From NCBI RefSeq assembly GCF_015561195.1, contig NZ_JADMSU010000002.1, forward strand, positions 186,001-250,000: DNA of 64,000 nucleotides, given 5' to 3'. The translations under genes were made by a program, and so were the position numbers. This stretch comes from Collinsella aerofaciens (GTDB lineage: Bacteria > Actinomycetota > Coriobacteriia > Coriobacteriales > Coriobacteriaceae). Below, piece by piece: positions 51,821 to 59,382 of the stretch (its first letter is position 1; each line of letters opens with the position of its first letter). Under the pieces are notes generated by a model. It was not told the DNA's origin, searched no databases, and saw only the letters and a program-made list of their open reading frames with translations.

Positions 51821-52244
51821 CCGAGGCAAGCGCCTTGCCATCCGCGAGCAGCCGAGCGCAGAGGCGCCAATTATCGGAACGATGGGCAGCGGTTGCGCCG
51901 CGCACGTCGAGGATGCCGCACCCGGCTGGCTTGAGCTGACCATGGGCGGCTACATCCGCGAAGACCTCGTGACGGTCGGCTCCCTGGTGGATACGACAAC
52001 GTACGCAATCAAGGAGCAGCCGAGCGGTGCACCGCAGCCCGAGGCGGAACAGCAGCAGGAAGCGCCTGCGCAAGAGGCCGAACCCGAGCCTGCCGAAGAG
52101 CAGCCCGAGGCGGACGACAACGCCGGCCTGATGGCCATGAAGATCAACGAGCTGCGCGAGCTTGCCAAGGGAAGCGGCGTGGCCCTTCCGAAGAACGCCA
52201 CCAAGGCGCAGATCATCGAGCTTCTTATGGGCAGCGATGAGTAA
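51801..52244 (+). CDS. SH3-like/HeH-domain phage protein
   Basis: 147 residues. An N-terminal SH3-like repeat (RLAIREQPSAEAPIIGTMG), a Pro/Glu/Gln linker (about 75-105), and a C-terminal SAP/HeH-type motif (KINELRELAKGSGVALPKNATKAQIIELLM). Between portal and MuF genes; overlaps both. Perhaps a head-assembly or DNA-contact protein. Confidence 0.6.
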   Translation: MKVAIYSRGKRLAIREQPSAEAPIIGTMGSGCAAHVEDAAPGWLELTMGGYIREDLVTVGSLVDTTTYAIKEQPSGAPQPEAEQQQEAPAQEAEPEPAEEQPEADDNAGLMAMKINELRELAKGSGVALPKNATKAQIIELLMGSDE

Positions 52245-53763
52245 GCCTAGCGACGAGTACTGGCGCGAGCGCCGAGACGAGTTCCTTGCGCAGCTTGAGA
52301 AGGACGAGTCCGCCTTGCGCAAGCGCCTTGAGAAGGTGTACGCCAGCGAGGCGGCCAAGCTCGACCGCCTCATAGCCGCCTACTACGCCCAGTACGGCGA
52401 GGACAAGGTGATCGAGTACCGCCGCCTGCTGCAATCCATCAGCGCGGAAGACCACACCCTGCTCATGGAGCGCATGGACGACTTTGCCAAGAAGTACCCG
52501 CAGTACGCCGACCTCATGCCCGTCCGCGAGTCCATCTACCGGCTGAACGAGCTTGAGGCCATCCAGCTTCAGATACGCATCCAGCAGTACGAGATAGGGG
52601 CCATCGAGCAGACAGAGCTTCAGCGCCACTTCTCCGAGCAGGCGCGCCGCGCGGCCAACATGGCCGCCGAGGAGCTGGGCTTCGGCAAGGACTTCTACCG
52701 CTACGATTCCGAGGTGGTCAAGGCTACCGTCGGGGCCGCTTGGGCGGCTGGCGAGGATTTCTCCGCCCGCATTTGGGCAAACCGCAAGAAGCTGGCGAGC
52801 TACCTAAACGACGACTTCTCGAAGCTCATAGCGCGCGGCGTCTCATACGATGAGATCTCGCGCGAGCTTCGGGCTAGGCTGAACCACAGCGGCACCCGCA
52901 CGGCTATGCGCCTCGTGTACACCGAGGGCACGTACCTCTTCAACGAGGCGCAGGCACGCGTCCACGAGTCAGAGTTCGAGAGCTACGCCATCAGCTGCAT
53001 ACACGACGGCAAGGCCTGCGAGGTCTGCCGCGAGCTTGAGGCCTACCAGAAGCAGCATCCGGCCAAGCTGTCGGAGCGCATGCCGGGAACGAACTTCCCG
53101 CCCATGCACCCGTGGTGCCGCTGCTCGTATACCCTTGAGGTGGCCGACTGGGACAAGTGGATAGACGAGTACGTGCAGAAGCGCGGAGGCGATTCGGGCA
53201 CCCAAGCAACGCGTTTGCGCTCCGACGCCATGGTGCGCGAGCCTGAAACCACGTCGTTCCTGCAATCGCTTCAGCGCGTAGGCTCGACGCTCGCGGGGCT
53301 TGATTTCAGGCTCAAGGGCCAGCAGTCGCTCGCGCGCAAGATTCGCACCGACTCGCACGACAAGACCATGAGCGAGCAGGAAGCAGCCGATTCCATCCAC
53401 GACGTGCTGCGGTATACCTATCAGCTTCAAACGGCCAGCTTCGCCGACGAGTTCGCCCGCATCCGCGTCGAGCTTGAGAAGGCGGGCTATACTTTGGTCA
53501 AGGTCAAGAACACGCTGCAGAGCACGGGCGTAACGTACCGCGGCGTCAACTGCCAGTTCGAGACGCCCGACGGCTTCAAGTTCGAGCTGCAGTTCCACAC
53601 GCCCGAGTCGCTTGCCCTGAAGGAGAACGAGCTTCACAAGCTCTACGAGGAGCAGCGGCTTCCCGAGACCGACCCGAAACGGCGCGCCGAGCTTGTGCGC
53701 CGCATGATAGAGCTGTCCGACGGGCTTTCAACCCCGCCAAACATCGAGGAGGTGCGCAAATGA
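52237..53763 (+). CDS. MuF head protein fused to RelA/SpoT-like C-terminal domain
   Basis: 508 residues from the ATG at 52,237. Residues about 1-300 are the MuF/SPP1 gp7 minor head domain, ending CEVCRELE (C261/C264) and HPWCRC (H291, C294, C296). From about 350 a domain follows with the layout of RelA/SpoT synthetases: R358-x-K360, S364, K368; then D389 in HDVLRYTY; Y434 in TYRGVN; E450 in FELQFHT; and a HKLYEEQR end. The distances from Asp to Tyr to Glu match the known enzymes. MuF proteins enter the head, and phages are known to fuse toxins to them, so this is likely a polymorphic toxin acting on nucleotides or tRNA. The next gene overlaps the stop and could be its immunity protein. Confidence 0.82.
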   Translation: MSKPSDEYWRERRDEFLAQLEKDESALRKRLEKVYASEAAKLDRLIAAYYAQYGEDKVIEYRRLLQSISAEDHTLLMERMDDFAKKYPQYADLMPVRESIYRLNELEAIQLQIRIQQYEIGAIEQTELQRHFSEQARRAANMAAEELGFGKDFYRYDSEVVKATVGAAWAAGEDFSARIWANRKKLASYLNDDFSKLIARGVSYDEISRELRARLNHSGTRTAMRLVYTEGTYLFNEAQARVHESEFESYAISCIHDGKACEVCRELEAYQKQHPAKLSERMPGTNFPPMHPWCRCSYTLEVADWDKWIDEYVQKRGGDSGTQATRLRSDAMVREPETTSFLQSLQRVGSTLAGLDFRLKGQQSLARKIRTDSHDKTMSEQEAADSIHDVLRYTYQLQTASFADEFARIRVELEKAGYTLVKVKNTLQSTGVTYRGVNCQFETPDGFKFELQFHTPESLALKENELHKLYEEQRLPETDPKRRAELVRRMIELSDGLSTPPNIEEVRK

Positions 53764-53969
53764 ACTACTACACCGACGATTCCGTGAAGCGCGTTTCGCG
53801 CATCGACCTTGAGGCGGGTACCGCAGAGACCTACAACTTCACGCTCAGGAGATGGCGCGACGACAACGACCTGTGGGCCGTGCTGGTAGGCGAGCTTTGG
53901 CTTGACGAGATAAGCCAAGAGCAGGCCGAGGCTATCATCCGCAAGCGCAACAAGGAACTCCACCGCTAA
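53760..53969 (+). CDS. Small protein after MuF-RelA/SpoT, candidate immunity factor
   Basis: 69 residues; ATG overlaps the MuF stop (ATGA). Acidic N-terminal half with RRWRDDNDLWAVLVGELWLD, then a basic helix. A terminator follows at 54,004. No family recognised. Its position directly after a toxin-like C-terminus, in the same transcript, fits an immunity or antitoxin role, but a head-assembly role is also possible. Confidence 0.5.
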   Translation: MNYYTDDSVKRVSRIDLEAGTAETYNFTLRRWRDDNDLWAVLVGELWLDEISQEQAEAIIRKRNKELHR

Positions 53970-54003
53970 AACCTAACACCCTTCTCACCTCCACGGTAGA
54001 ACG

Positions 54004-54030
54004 AAGCCCCCGACATGGGGGCTTTTCTTT
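54004..54030 (+). terminator. Terminator after the MuF pair
   Basis: AAGCCCCC-GACAT-GGGGGCTT then TTCTTTT. It splits the late operon here, so the downstream genes may have another promoter. Confidence 0.8.
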
Positions 54031-54047
54031 TGCCGATTGGAGGAGAC

Positions 54048-54311
54048 GTGATCAGGGCCGAGTACATCACACGCCGGGGCTGCCCCGCGTGCGAAGCCTA
54101 CAGGAAGGCGGTCATAGAGCCGCTTGCAGCCGAATACCCAGACCAGGTGCGCGAGCACTGGGCATGGGACGGCCTTATGGAGCGGCTGAACAACTCCGAG
54201 CGCATAACGCGCATCCCCATGGTGGTGATAACCGACGAAGGCGCGGAGGTCATGCGTCTTGCCGATCTGCCGACGCTAGAACGCCTTGAAGACATCCTAG
54301 ACCCCTCGTAG
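54048..54311 (+). CDS. Thioredoxin-like protein
   Basis: 87 residues from the GTG at 54,048 (GGAGGAGA). CPAC redox motif in RRGCPACEAYRK, cis-Pro in RIPMVVITDEG, giving a glutaredoxin/thioredoxin fold. Lies between the MuF gene and scaffold; may act on Cys-rich phage proteins. Confidence 0.7.
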   Translation: MIRAEYITRRGCPACEAYRKAVIEPLAAEYPDQVREHWAWDGLMERLNNSERITRIPMVVITDEGAEVMRLADLPTLERLEDILDPS

Positions 54312-54370
54312 CGGGCGAATCTCACGCACGCGGGACACTGGCTTGGTCAAAGACCGACCGAGCGTTGAAG

Positions 54371-54440
54371 TCGCTAAAAGCCACGGCATCGGGCAGGCGT
54401 GGAACCCGCTAAAAGCTACGGCGAAACGTGCAGGCATGAG
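54371..54440 (+). repeat. About 35-bp imperfect tandem repeat before scaffold gene
   Basis: Two units starting CGCTAAAAG at about 54,372 and 54,407, each followed by a C(C/T)ACGGC and a GCAGGC core. They lie in a 150-base leader between two genes, with a GGTC-AAA-GACC hairpin ahead. Suggests a structured RNA or a late-control site. Confidence 0.5.
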
Positions 54441-54470
54441 CCACGAGAAACCTTATGGAGGGTGCAAAAC

Positions 54471-55154
54471 ATGGCGAAAGACGGAAACCGACAGAAGTTC
54501 GCGGGCGTAGCGGGCGGCAACCTCACGCCTCCGCAGGGCGGCAGCGCCGACCCTGCAGGCGATGGCGCAGAAGGCAACGAGAGCAACGACCCCGACCCCG
54601 AGCCAAGCGGCGACGGCACCGACCCAGAGCCGAAGCCAGCAGGTAAGACCTACACCGACGACGAGGTGAACGCCATCGTGCAGCAGAAGCTCGCGCGCGA
54701 GGGCAAGAAGCTCGAAAAGCGCATCCGCGAGGAGCTTGCGCAGCAGGCAGACGACAAGCGCTCCGAGGCCGAGAAGCTGGCGGGCATGAACGACCTGCAG
54801 CGCGCGCAGTACGAGCTGAAGAAGGCCCAGGGCGAGAAGGCCGAGCTTGAGCGCCGCATCAACCTGGCCGAGCAGATGGGCGTCGCGCGCTCCGAGCTGA
54901 AGGCCGCAGGCATCGACCTCGGCGACGAGCTGTTGTCCATGTTCGTCACGGAGAAGGCCGACGACACCAACGCCGCGATCTCCAAGATCAAGGAGCTGTT
55001 CACCAAGGCGGTAAACGCCGCCGTGCAGGAGGCGCTGAAGCGCCAGCCCCCGAAAGACGGCGCGGGCACCAAGCCCAGCCAGTCGTTCGCGTCGAAGTTC
55101 GCATCCGATTACAGCAACCGAATGAACGGAGGAAAGAAAGATGGCGCTCAATAA
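54471..55154 (+). CDS. Capsid scaffold protein (DUF4355-like)
   Basis: 227 residues from the ATG at 54,471 behind GGAGGG. Acidic, Gly/Pro/Asp-rich N-terminus, then a coiled coil (YTDDEVNAIVQQKLAREGKK...). Guides capsid assembly. Followed immediately by decoration and capsid genes, the usual order. Confidence 0.82.
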   Translation: MAKDGNRQKFAGVAGGNLTPPQGGSADPAGDGAEGNESNDPDPEPSGDGTDPEPKPAGKTYTDDEVNAIVQQKLAREGKKLEKRIREELAQQADDKRSEAEKLAGMNDLQRAQYELKKAQGEKAELERRINLAEQMGVARSELKAAGIDLGDELLSMFVTEKADDTNAAISKIKELFTKAVNAAVQEALKRQPPKDGAGTKPSQSFASKFASDYSNRMNGGKKDGAQ

Positions 55155-55455
55155 GGCGTTCACCTACGGCGAGTCCCAAAGCATCCTCGATTCCGAGGTG
55201 GGCATCGTCGCGAAGACCCGCACCGCCACGCAGGCCATGGCCAAGGAGGTCGATGGCCGCAAGCTCATCAAGGCGGGCGCACTCTTCACGGGCACGTCCG
55301 AGTTCGGCGTGTTCCTTGAGGACTACGACATGACCGACACCGACAAGTGCCCGGCTGCGGTCATCTTCCAGGGCCGACTCAAGGCCGACAAGGTATCCGC
55401 CGAGGCCAAGGCGAAGAAGGCAGACCTCGCCGCAGCAGGCCTCTACCTGGTTTAA
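55141..55455 (+). CDS. Head decoration-like protein
   Basis: 104 residues. Contains IVAKTRTATQAMAKEVDGRKLIKAG and FEDYDMTDTDKCPAAVIFQG-like segments seen in small proteins before the major capsid gene. May be a decoration protein or a capsid accessory. Overlaps the scaffold gene. Confidence 0.6.
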   Translation: MALNKAFTYGESQSILDSEVGIVAKTRTATQAMAKEVDGRKLIKAGALFTGTSEFGVFLEDYDMTDTDKCPAAVIFQGRLKADKVSAEAKAKKADLAAAGLYLV

Positions 55456-55473
55456 CGAAAGGAGCAGCGCAAC

Positions 55474-56556
55474 ATGCGTCTCATCTCTGAACTCATCACC
55501 GAGCGCGACATGCTCGACTTCTCGCAGGGCTTCAACGTCCAGCGCAGCTACACAGGCTCCCGCCTGTTCCCCGACCGCAAGACGCAGTACATCGAGGCCG
55601 AGTACACGCGCCTGGCCGAGAACGGCAACCTGCCCACCGTTGCCATGATCCACGGCTTCGACACCGAGGCACACATCGGTTCCCGCGTGCCGTTCGAGCG
55701 CGTCACCACCGAGTCCCTGCTCATCAAGGAGAAGATCAACCTCTCCGAGCGCCTGCGCCGCATCACTCGCGGCCTCGACATGCAGATGGACTCCGTGCGC
55801 CGCTACGTCTTCGATGACGTCGCCCGCACCGCCGAGTCCGTCGTCACGCGCGCCGAGAAGGCCAAAATTGAGGCCCTGACCACGGGCAAGATGATCATCG
55901 CCGAGAACAACGTGTCCATGGAAATCGACTTCGGCGTGCCCGAAGACCAGAAGGTCACGGCCAAGTGGGCGGTTGCCGAAGCCGACATCCTTGGAGACAT
56001 CGACGGTTGGGTGACCATCGCGCAGGGCAAGGGCCAGACCCCGACCGTGGCCGTCACCTCCAAGAAGGTGTTCTCCCTTATCCAGCGCAACGCCGCCGTG
56101 CAGAAGGCCATCTTCGGCGTCAACGGCGCGGGCATCCTGCCCAGCCTGGCGCAGGTGAACAACCTGCTCGCGCAGCAGTTCAACGGCCTCACGCTGACCG
56201 TTGACGAGGAGCGCTACGGCATCATCGGGGCCAAGGGCGGCAGCGTGTCCCAGGGCCGCTTCTTCCCCGAGGACAAGTTCGTCATGTGCTCCGTGGGCTA
56301 CGACGGCTCCGTGGGCACGGGCCTTTGGGGCGTCACCCCCGAGGAGCTTGAGCAGGGCGGCGCTTTCGACGAGAAGCGCCAGATGCAGTTCGTCACCTGC
56401 ACCCGTTGGGACACCCCCGACCCCGTTGCCACGTGGACGAAGGCCTCCGGCGTGTTCATCCCCGTGCTGCCCAACGTCTACGGACACATCATCGCGACCA
56501 TCGACACCACCTCCACCCAGGCGCTCGAAGACGAGTCCAACCACGTGGAGGGCTAG
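55474..56556 (+). CDS. Major capsid protein
   Basis: 360 residues behind AAAGGAG. HK97-fold pattern: an N-terminal arm, then RVTTESLLIKEKINLSERL and a long capsid body with YDGSVGTGLWG and CTRWDTPDPVATWTKASG. Belongs to the E/SU10-like capsid group. Forms the head shell. Confidence 0.88.
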   Translation: MRLISELITERDMLDFSQGFNVQRSYTGSRLFPDRKTQYIEAEYTRLAENGNLPTVAMIHGFDTEAHIGSRVPFERVTTESLLIKEKINLSERLRRITRGLDMQMDSVRRYVFDDVARTAESVVTRAEKAKIEALTTGKMIIAENNVSMEIDFGVPEDQKVTAKWAVAEADILGDIDGWVTIAQGKGQTPTVAVTSKKVFSLIQRNAAVQKAIFGVNGAGILPSLAQVNNLLAQQFNGLTLTVDEERYGIIGAKGGSVSQGRFFPEDKFVMCSVGYDGSVGTGLWGVTPEELEQGGAFDEKRQMQFVTCTRWDTPDPVATWTKASGVFIPVLPNVYGHIIATIDTTSTQALEDESNHVEG

Positions 56557-56558
56557 CC

Positions 56559-56903
56559 ATGGCCGCGCTCGTAGACCGCGTTAAGGCGCGATACCTGCCC
56601 GACGAGGCCGTGCCGGACGACTCGGCAATCGAGGAGATGATCCAGACGGTCACCGACCGTCTGCTCATCCGCCTCAAGGTCGAGAGACTTCCGCGCCTGG
56701 CCGAGTCAATCGCCGTCGATGCGGCGGTGAAGGCCCTGCGCCTGCGCGGCTACGAGGGCAGCACCTCCGAATCGGCGTCCGACGGCGGCAGCATGTCGAA
56801 CTCGTTCATCGACGACGTGCTGTCCGCCTATTCCGACGACATCGAGGCCCTGCGCGAGGCGTGTCGCCCCAAAGGCATCAAGTTCATGGGAGCGCGCCGA
56901 TGA
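56559..56903 (+). CDS. Head-tail connector (gp6-like)
   Basis: 114 residues, helical, starting AALVDRVKARYLPDEAVPD; the start follows the capsid stop and overlaps the next gene. Fits the gp6-type adaptor that binds under the portal. Confidence 0.72.
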   Translation: MAALVDRVKARYLPDEAVPDDSAIEEMIQTVTDRLLIRLKVERLPRLAESIAVDAAVKALRLRGYEGSTSESASDGGSMSNSFIDDVLSAYSDDIEALREACRPKGIKFMGARR

Positions 56904-57214
56904 AGTGGTGTAGGGCAAAGGCCTATAGACGCAAGCAGACGGGCATCGACGAGCTGCACAACCCCATTTGCTCGACCGTCGAGGCGTTCGACTTCTTCGT
57001 GCGCTTCGGCCCGAGCCACAAGGTTCGCAGCGCCGAGGCGGGAAACGCCTTCGACAGCGTTTCCCGCGCCCTGCTCACCAAGCGCCCGGCAAGCGACTTC
57101 GCCGGCGTCTGCGGCGTCGAGGTCAAAGGGACTTCCTACGAGGTCGAGAACGTCATGGCCGACGGCGACGCAACCGTCGTGAGCGTCAAGAGGTGCAAGC
57201 CATGGGCCTCGTGA
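56900..57214 (+). CDS. Head closure protein
   Basis: 104 residues, beta-rich, with FFVRFGPSHKVRSAEAGN and VKGTSYEVENVMADGDATV. Position second after capsid matches head-closure/stopper proteins. Overlaps both neighbours. Confidence 0.62.
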   Translation: MKWCRAKAYRRKQTGIDELHNPICSTVEAFDFFVRFGPSHKVRSAEAGNAFDSVSRALLTKRPASDFAGVCGVEVKGTSYEVENVMADGDATVVSVKRCKPWAS

Positions 57215-57567
57215 TACGCGACGTGAACGGTCTTGCCGGAAAGCTCAACCGCCTTTCGCACGTAAGGTTCGAGGCCGTGATCATGAAGAACATGGCCCAA
57301 ATCTACAACCGTGGCAAAGCGGACGGCGGAACGCCCGTATCTACCGAGAAGACCAGGCCTGGTGGGCCACACGGCGAGCTGCGCATGTCGTTGGGGCAGT
57401 CCGGCGACACCGTCGGATACGCGAAGGACTACGCGCCTCACGTCGAGTACGGCCACCGCACGGTGAACGGCGGATACGTGGAGGGGCAGCGATTCCTGCA
57501 ACGCAACGTCAAGGCGCAAGAGCCGATATTCAGACAAGACCTAATCGACCAGCTACGGAAGCTCTAG
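57202..57567 (+). CDS. HK97 gp10-like tail completion protein
   Basis: 121 residues. YAPHVEYGHRTVNGGYVEGQRFL is the family signature (beta core with VEYG and RFL). Completes the head-tail joint. Confidence 0.8.
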   Translation: MGLVIRDVNGLAGKLNRLSHVRFEAVIMKNMAQIYNRGKADGGTPVSTEKTRPGGPHGELRMSLGQSGDTVGYAKDYAPHVEYGHRTVNGGYVEGQRFLQRNVKAQEPIFRQDLIDQLRKL

Positions 57568-57577
57568 GGAGAGCGCG

Positions 57578-57991
57578 ATGATCCAACGATTAAGCCTCGC
57601 GGTGTTCCTCGGTTGCCTCATAGAGGCCATCGAGGCGGGTACCGGCACCAGCTGCTACGACAGCCCAGAGAATCGTGATTCGCCGCTTTACAGCGTCGAG
57701 CTGCAATCGACGCAGCCTGAGAACACCAAAACCATGTACATCGACGCCATCACCGTTTGGGTGCACTGCATCAGCGAGCCAGTGCGCCCATACAGCAACG
57801 CCAAGGTGCTCGGCATGGTGCAGCGGCTCGAACAGGCGCTTGCTGACGGCTTCGAGCTTCCAGCGCCGTTCAGCCTCTACCGCACGACCTGCAACGGCGT
57901 GCAGACCGTAAAGAAAGACGAGACCGACGAGGGCCACGCCATCGCGGAGTTCACCTTCCGCGTTTGCTACGGCCTCCGCGTCAAGAACTAG
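57578..57991 (+). CDS. Tail terminator-like protein (DUF5072 type)
   Basis: 137 residues. YSVELQSTQPENTKTMYIDAITVWVHCISEP and EGHAIAEFTFRVCYGLR fit the alpha/beta fold of tail terminators that cap the tail tube. Preceded by AGGGAG. Confidence 0.7.
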   Translation: MIQRLSLAVFLGCLIEAIEAGTGTSCYDSPENRDSPLYSVELQSTQPENTKTMYIDAITVWVHCISEPVRPYSNAKVLGMVQRLEQALADGFELPAPFSLYRTTCNGVQTVKKDETDEGHAIAEFTFRVCYGLRVKN

Positions 57992-58003
57992 AAAGGAACC
58001 GAG

Positions 58004-58546
58004 ATGTCTACTGCTCAGCAGGACACCAACCTCATCGGCTGCGACTTCGACGCAGCAACCGCCAAGGCCCTCAGCGGCAACGACATCGTTGCCCTCGTTA
58101 CCGACAAGACCGGCACCGAGCTGCTCGCCGTGAGCGGCCAGCAGGGACTCAAATTCAACATGAGCCAGGACAACACAGAGGCCGCGACCAAGGACGACGC
58201 CATCGGCGGCTGGACGCTCAAGTTCGCCAGCTCCAAGAGCTGGGACGCATCCATCGACGGCCTGTACTCGCCCGACGACTCCGCCACGAAGACCGTCGCC
58301 AAGGCGCTTGCCGAGGGCGAGTACCTGTGCCTGAAGGTCTGCAAGCGTATCCGCACGAGCGCGAACACCAAGTACGTTCCGCTGCGCATGGGCCTCGCGC
58401 TCGTGTCCTCCGACAGCTTCGAGGCGCCGAACGACGACAACGCCACCTACTCCATGGAGTTCCAGGGCACGGGCAAGCCGTGGCTCTACGAGACCGCATC
58501 CGAGGAGCAGATCACCGCAGCCACCATCACCGTTTCCAACAGCTAA
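58004..58546 (+). CDS. Major tail tube protein
   Basis: 180 residues behind AAAGGAAC. N-terminal CDFDAATAKALSGNDIVALV and beta-patterned body, with SMEFQGTGKPWLYE, as in TP901-1-type tail tube proteins. Polymerises along the tape measure. Confidence 0.82.
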   Translation: MSTAQQDTNLIGCDFDAATAKALSGNDIVALVTDKTGTELLAVSGQQGLKFNMSQDNTEAATKDDAIGGWTLKFASSKSWDASIDGLYSPDDSATKTVAKALAEGEYLCLKVCKRIRTSANTKYVPLRMGLALVSSDSFEAPNDDNATYSMEFQGTGKPWLYETASEEQITAATITVSNS

Positions 58547-58558
58547 GGAGCCTGACCA

Positions 58559-58981
58559 ATGACAGAAGACACCGAACTCGACGCATTCCTTGAGGATTCC
58601 GCCGCAGATGCCGCAGAAACCGAAGACATCGTGAACGAGCTTGAACAAGACCCCGAGAGCATGGAGCCGCAGACCTTCACCGTGCGCGGCCACGTCTGCG
58701 AGATCCGATTCTCGCGCAAGCGCATCGACCTCTACGAGGAGCGCCACACGCCGATCATCGCCTCGTTCTACAAGAACGACGGCATGTTCACCTTCAAGGA
58801 GCTTGCGGCCATCGCGGGCTACGGCCTGAAGGTGCAGGGCGGCGGCTACTTCCTGCCGCAGAAGGCCGAGGAGATCGTGAACAAGCTCATCGACACGAAC
58901 GGCTACCCCGTCGTGTTCCAGGCCGTGATGATGGCGCTTCAGCGCGACTGCGCTTTTTTATTCAAGGGCGCAGGGAACTAG
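58559..58981 (+). CDS. Tail assembly chaperone, short product
   Basis: 140 residues. Acidic N-terminus and a YEERHTPIIASFYKNDGMFTFKEL core; ends CAFLFKGAGN. The same gene carries a -1 slippery site near its end (58,954-58,960), which yields a longer fusion with the following frame. Binds the tape measure during tail building. Placed directly before the tape-measure gene. Confidence 0.82.
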   Translation: MTEDTELDAFLEDSAADAAETEDIVNELEQDPESMEPQTFTVRGHVCEIRFSRKRIDLYEERHTPIIASFYKNDGMFTFKELAAIAGYGLKVQGGGYFLPQKAEEIVNKLIDTNGYPVVFQAVMMALQRDCAFLFKGAGN

Positions 58982-59382
58982 CCCTAACGCGCCTCACCGG
59001 CTTCGACTACTTCACCGCCAAGCCGAAAAGCGGCGAAGCCGCGCAAGACGCCGCCCTGTTCCGCAGGGAGGCCGACTTCGCGTTCTTCGCCGCCAGGCTC
59101 GGTTGGGATTACGAGCAGTACGCGCAGCACACGCCCGTGCAGCTCGCGTTCGTGCGCAAAGAGCTTGAGACCGTGACCGTCGACCAATCGAACCTCTTCA
59201 AGGACGCCGTACAGGTGGCGGTTGCCAACTGCCTGTCCAAGAAGCGCCACAAGCTCTGGAAAAAGCGCAACGGCTCCTTCCGCGAGGACTCCTTCACCTA
59301 CGAGGAGATCGACGCGCTGAAGGAGCAGCACCGAAAGAACCCGCCATGGACGCCTTGGGGAGGAGGCAAGCTGAATGGCTGA
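58559..59382 (+). CDS. Tail assembly chaperone, frameshift fusion product
   Basis: At 58,954-58,960 the sequence T TTT TTA, in the right register (GCT TTT TTA), allows a -1 slip. The new frame continues from ATT at 58,960 through LTGFDYFTAKPKSGEAAQD and LAFVRKELETVTVD to the stop at 59,380-59,382, giving about 274 residues. Such fusions are normal for gpG/gpGT-type chaperones. The second frame has no start near its beginning, so frameshifting is the likely route; an internal start at 59,137 would leave out most of its N-terminus. Confidence 0.82.
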
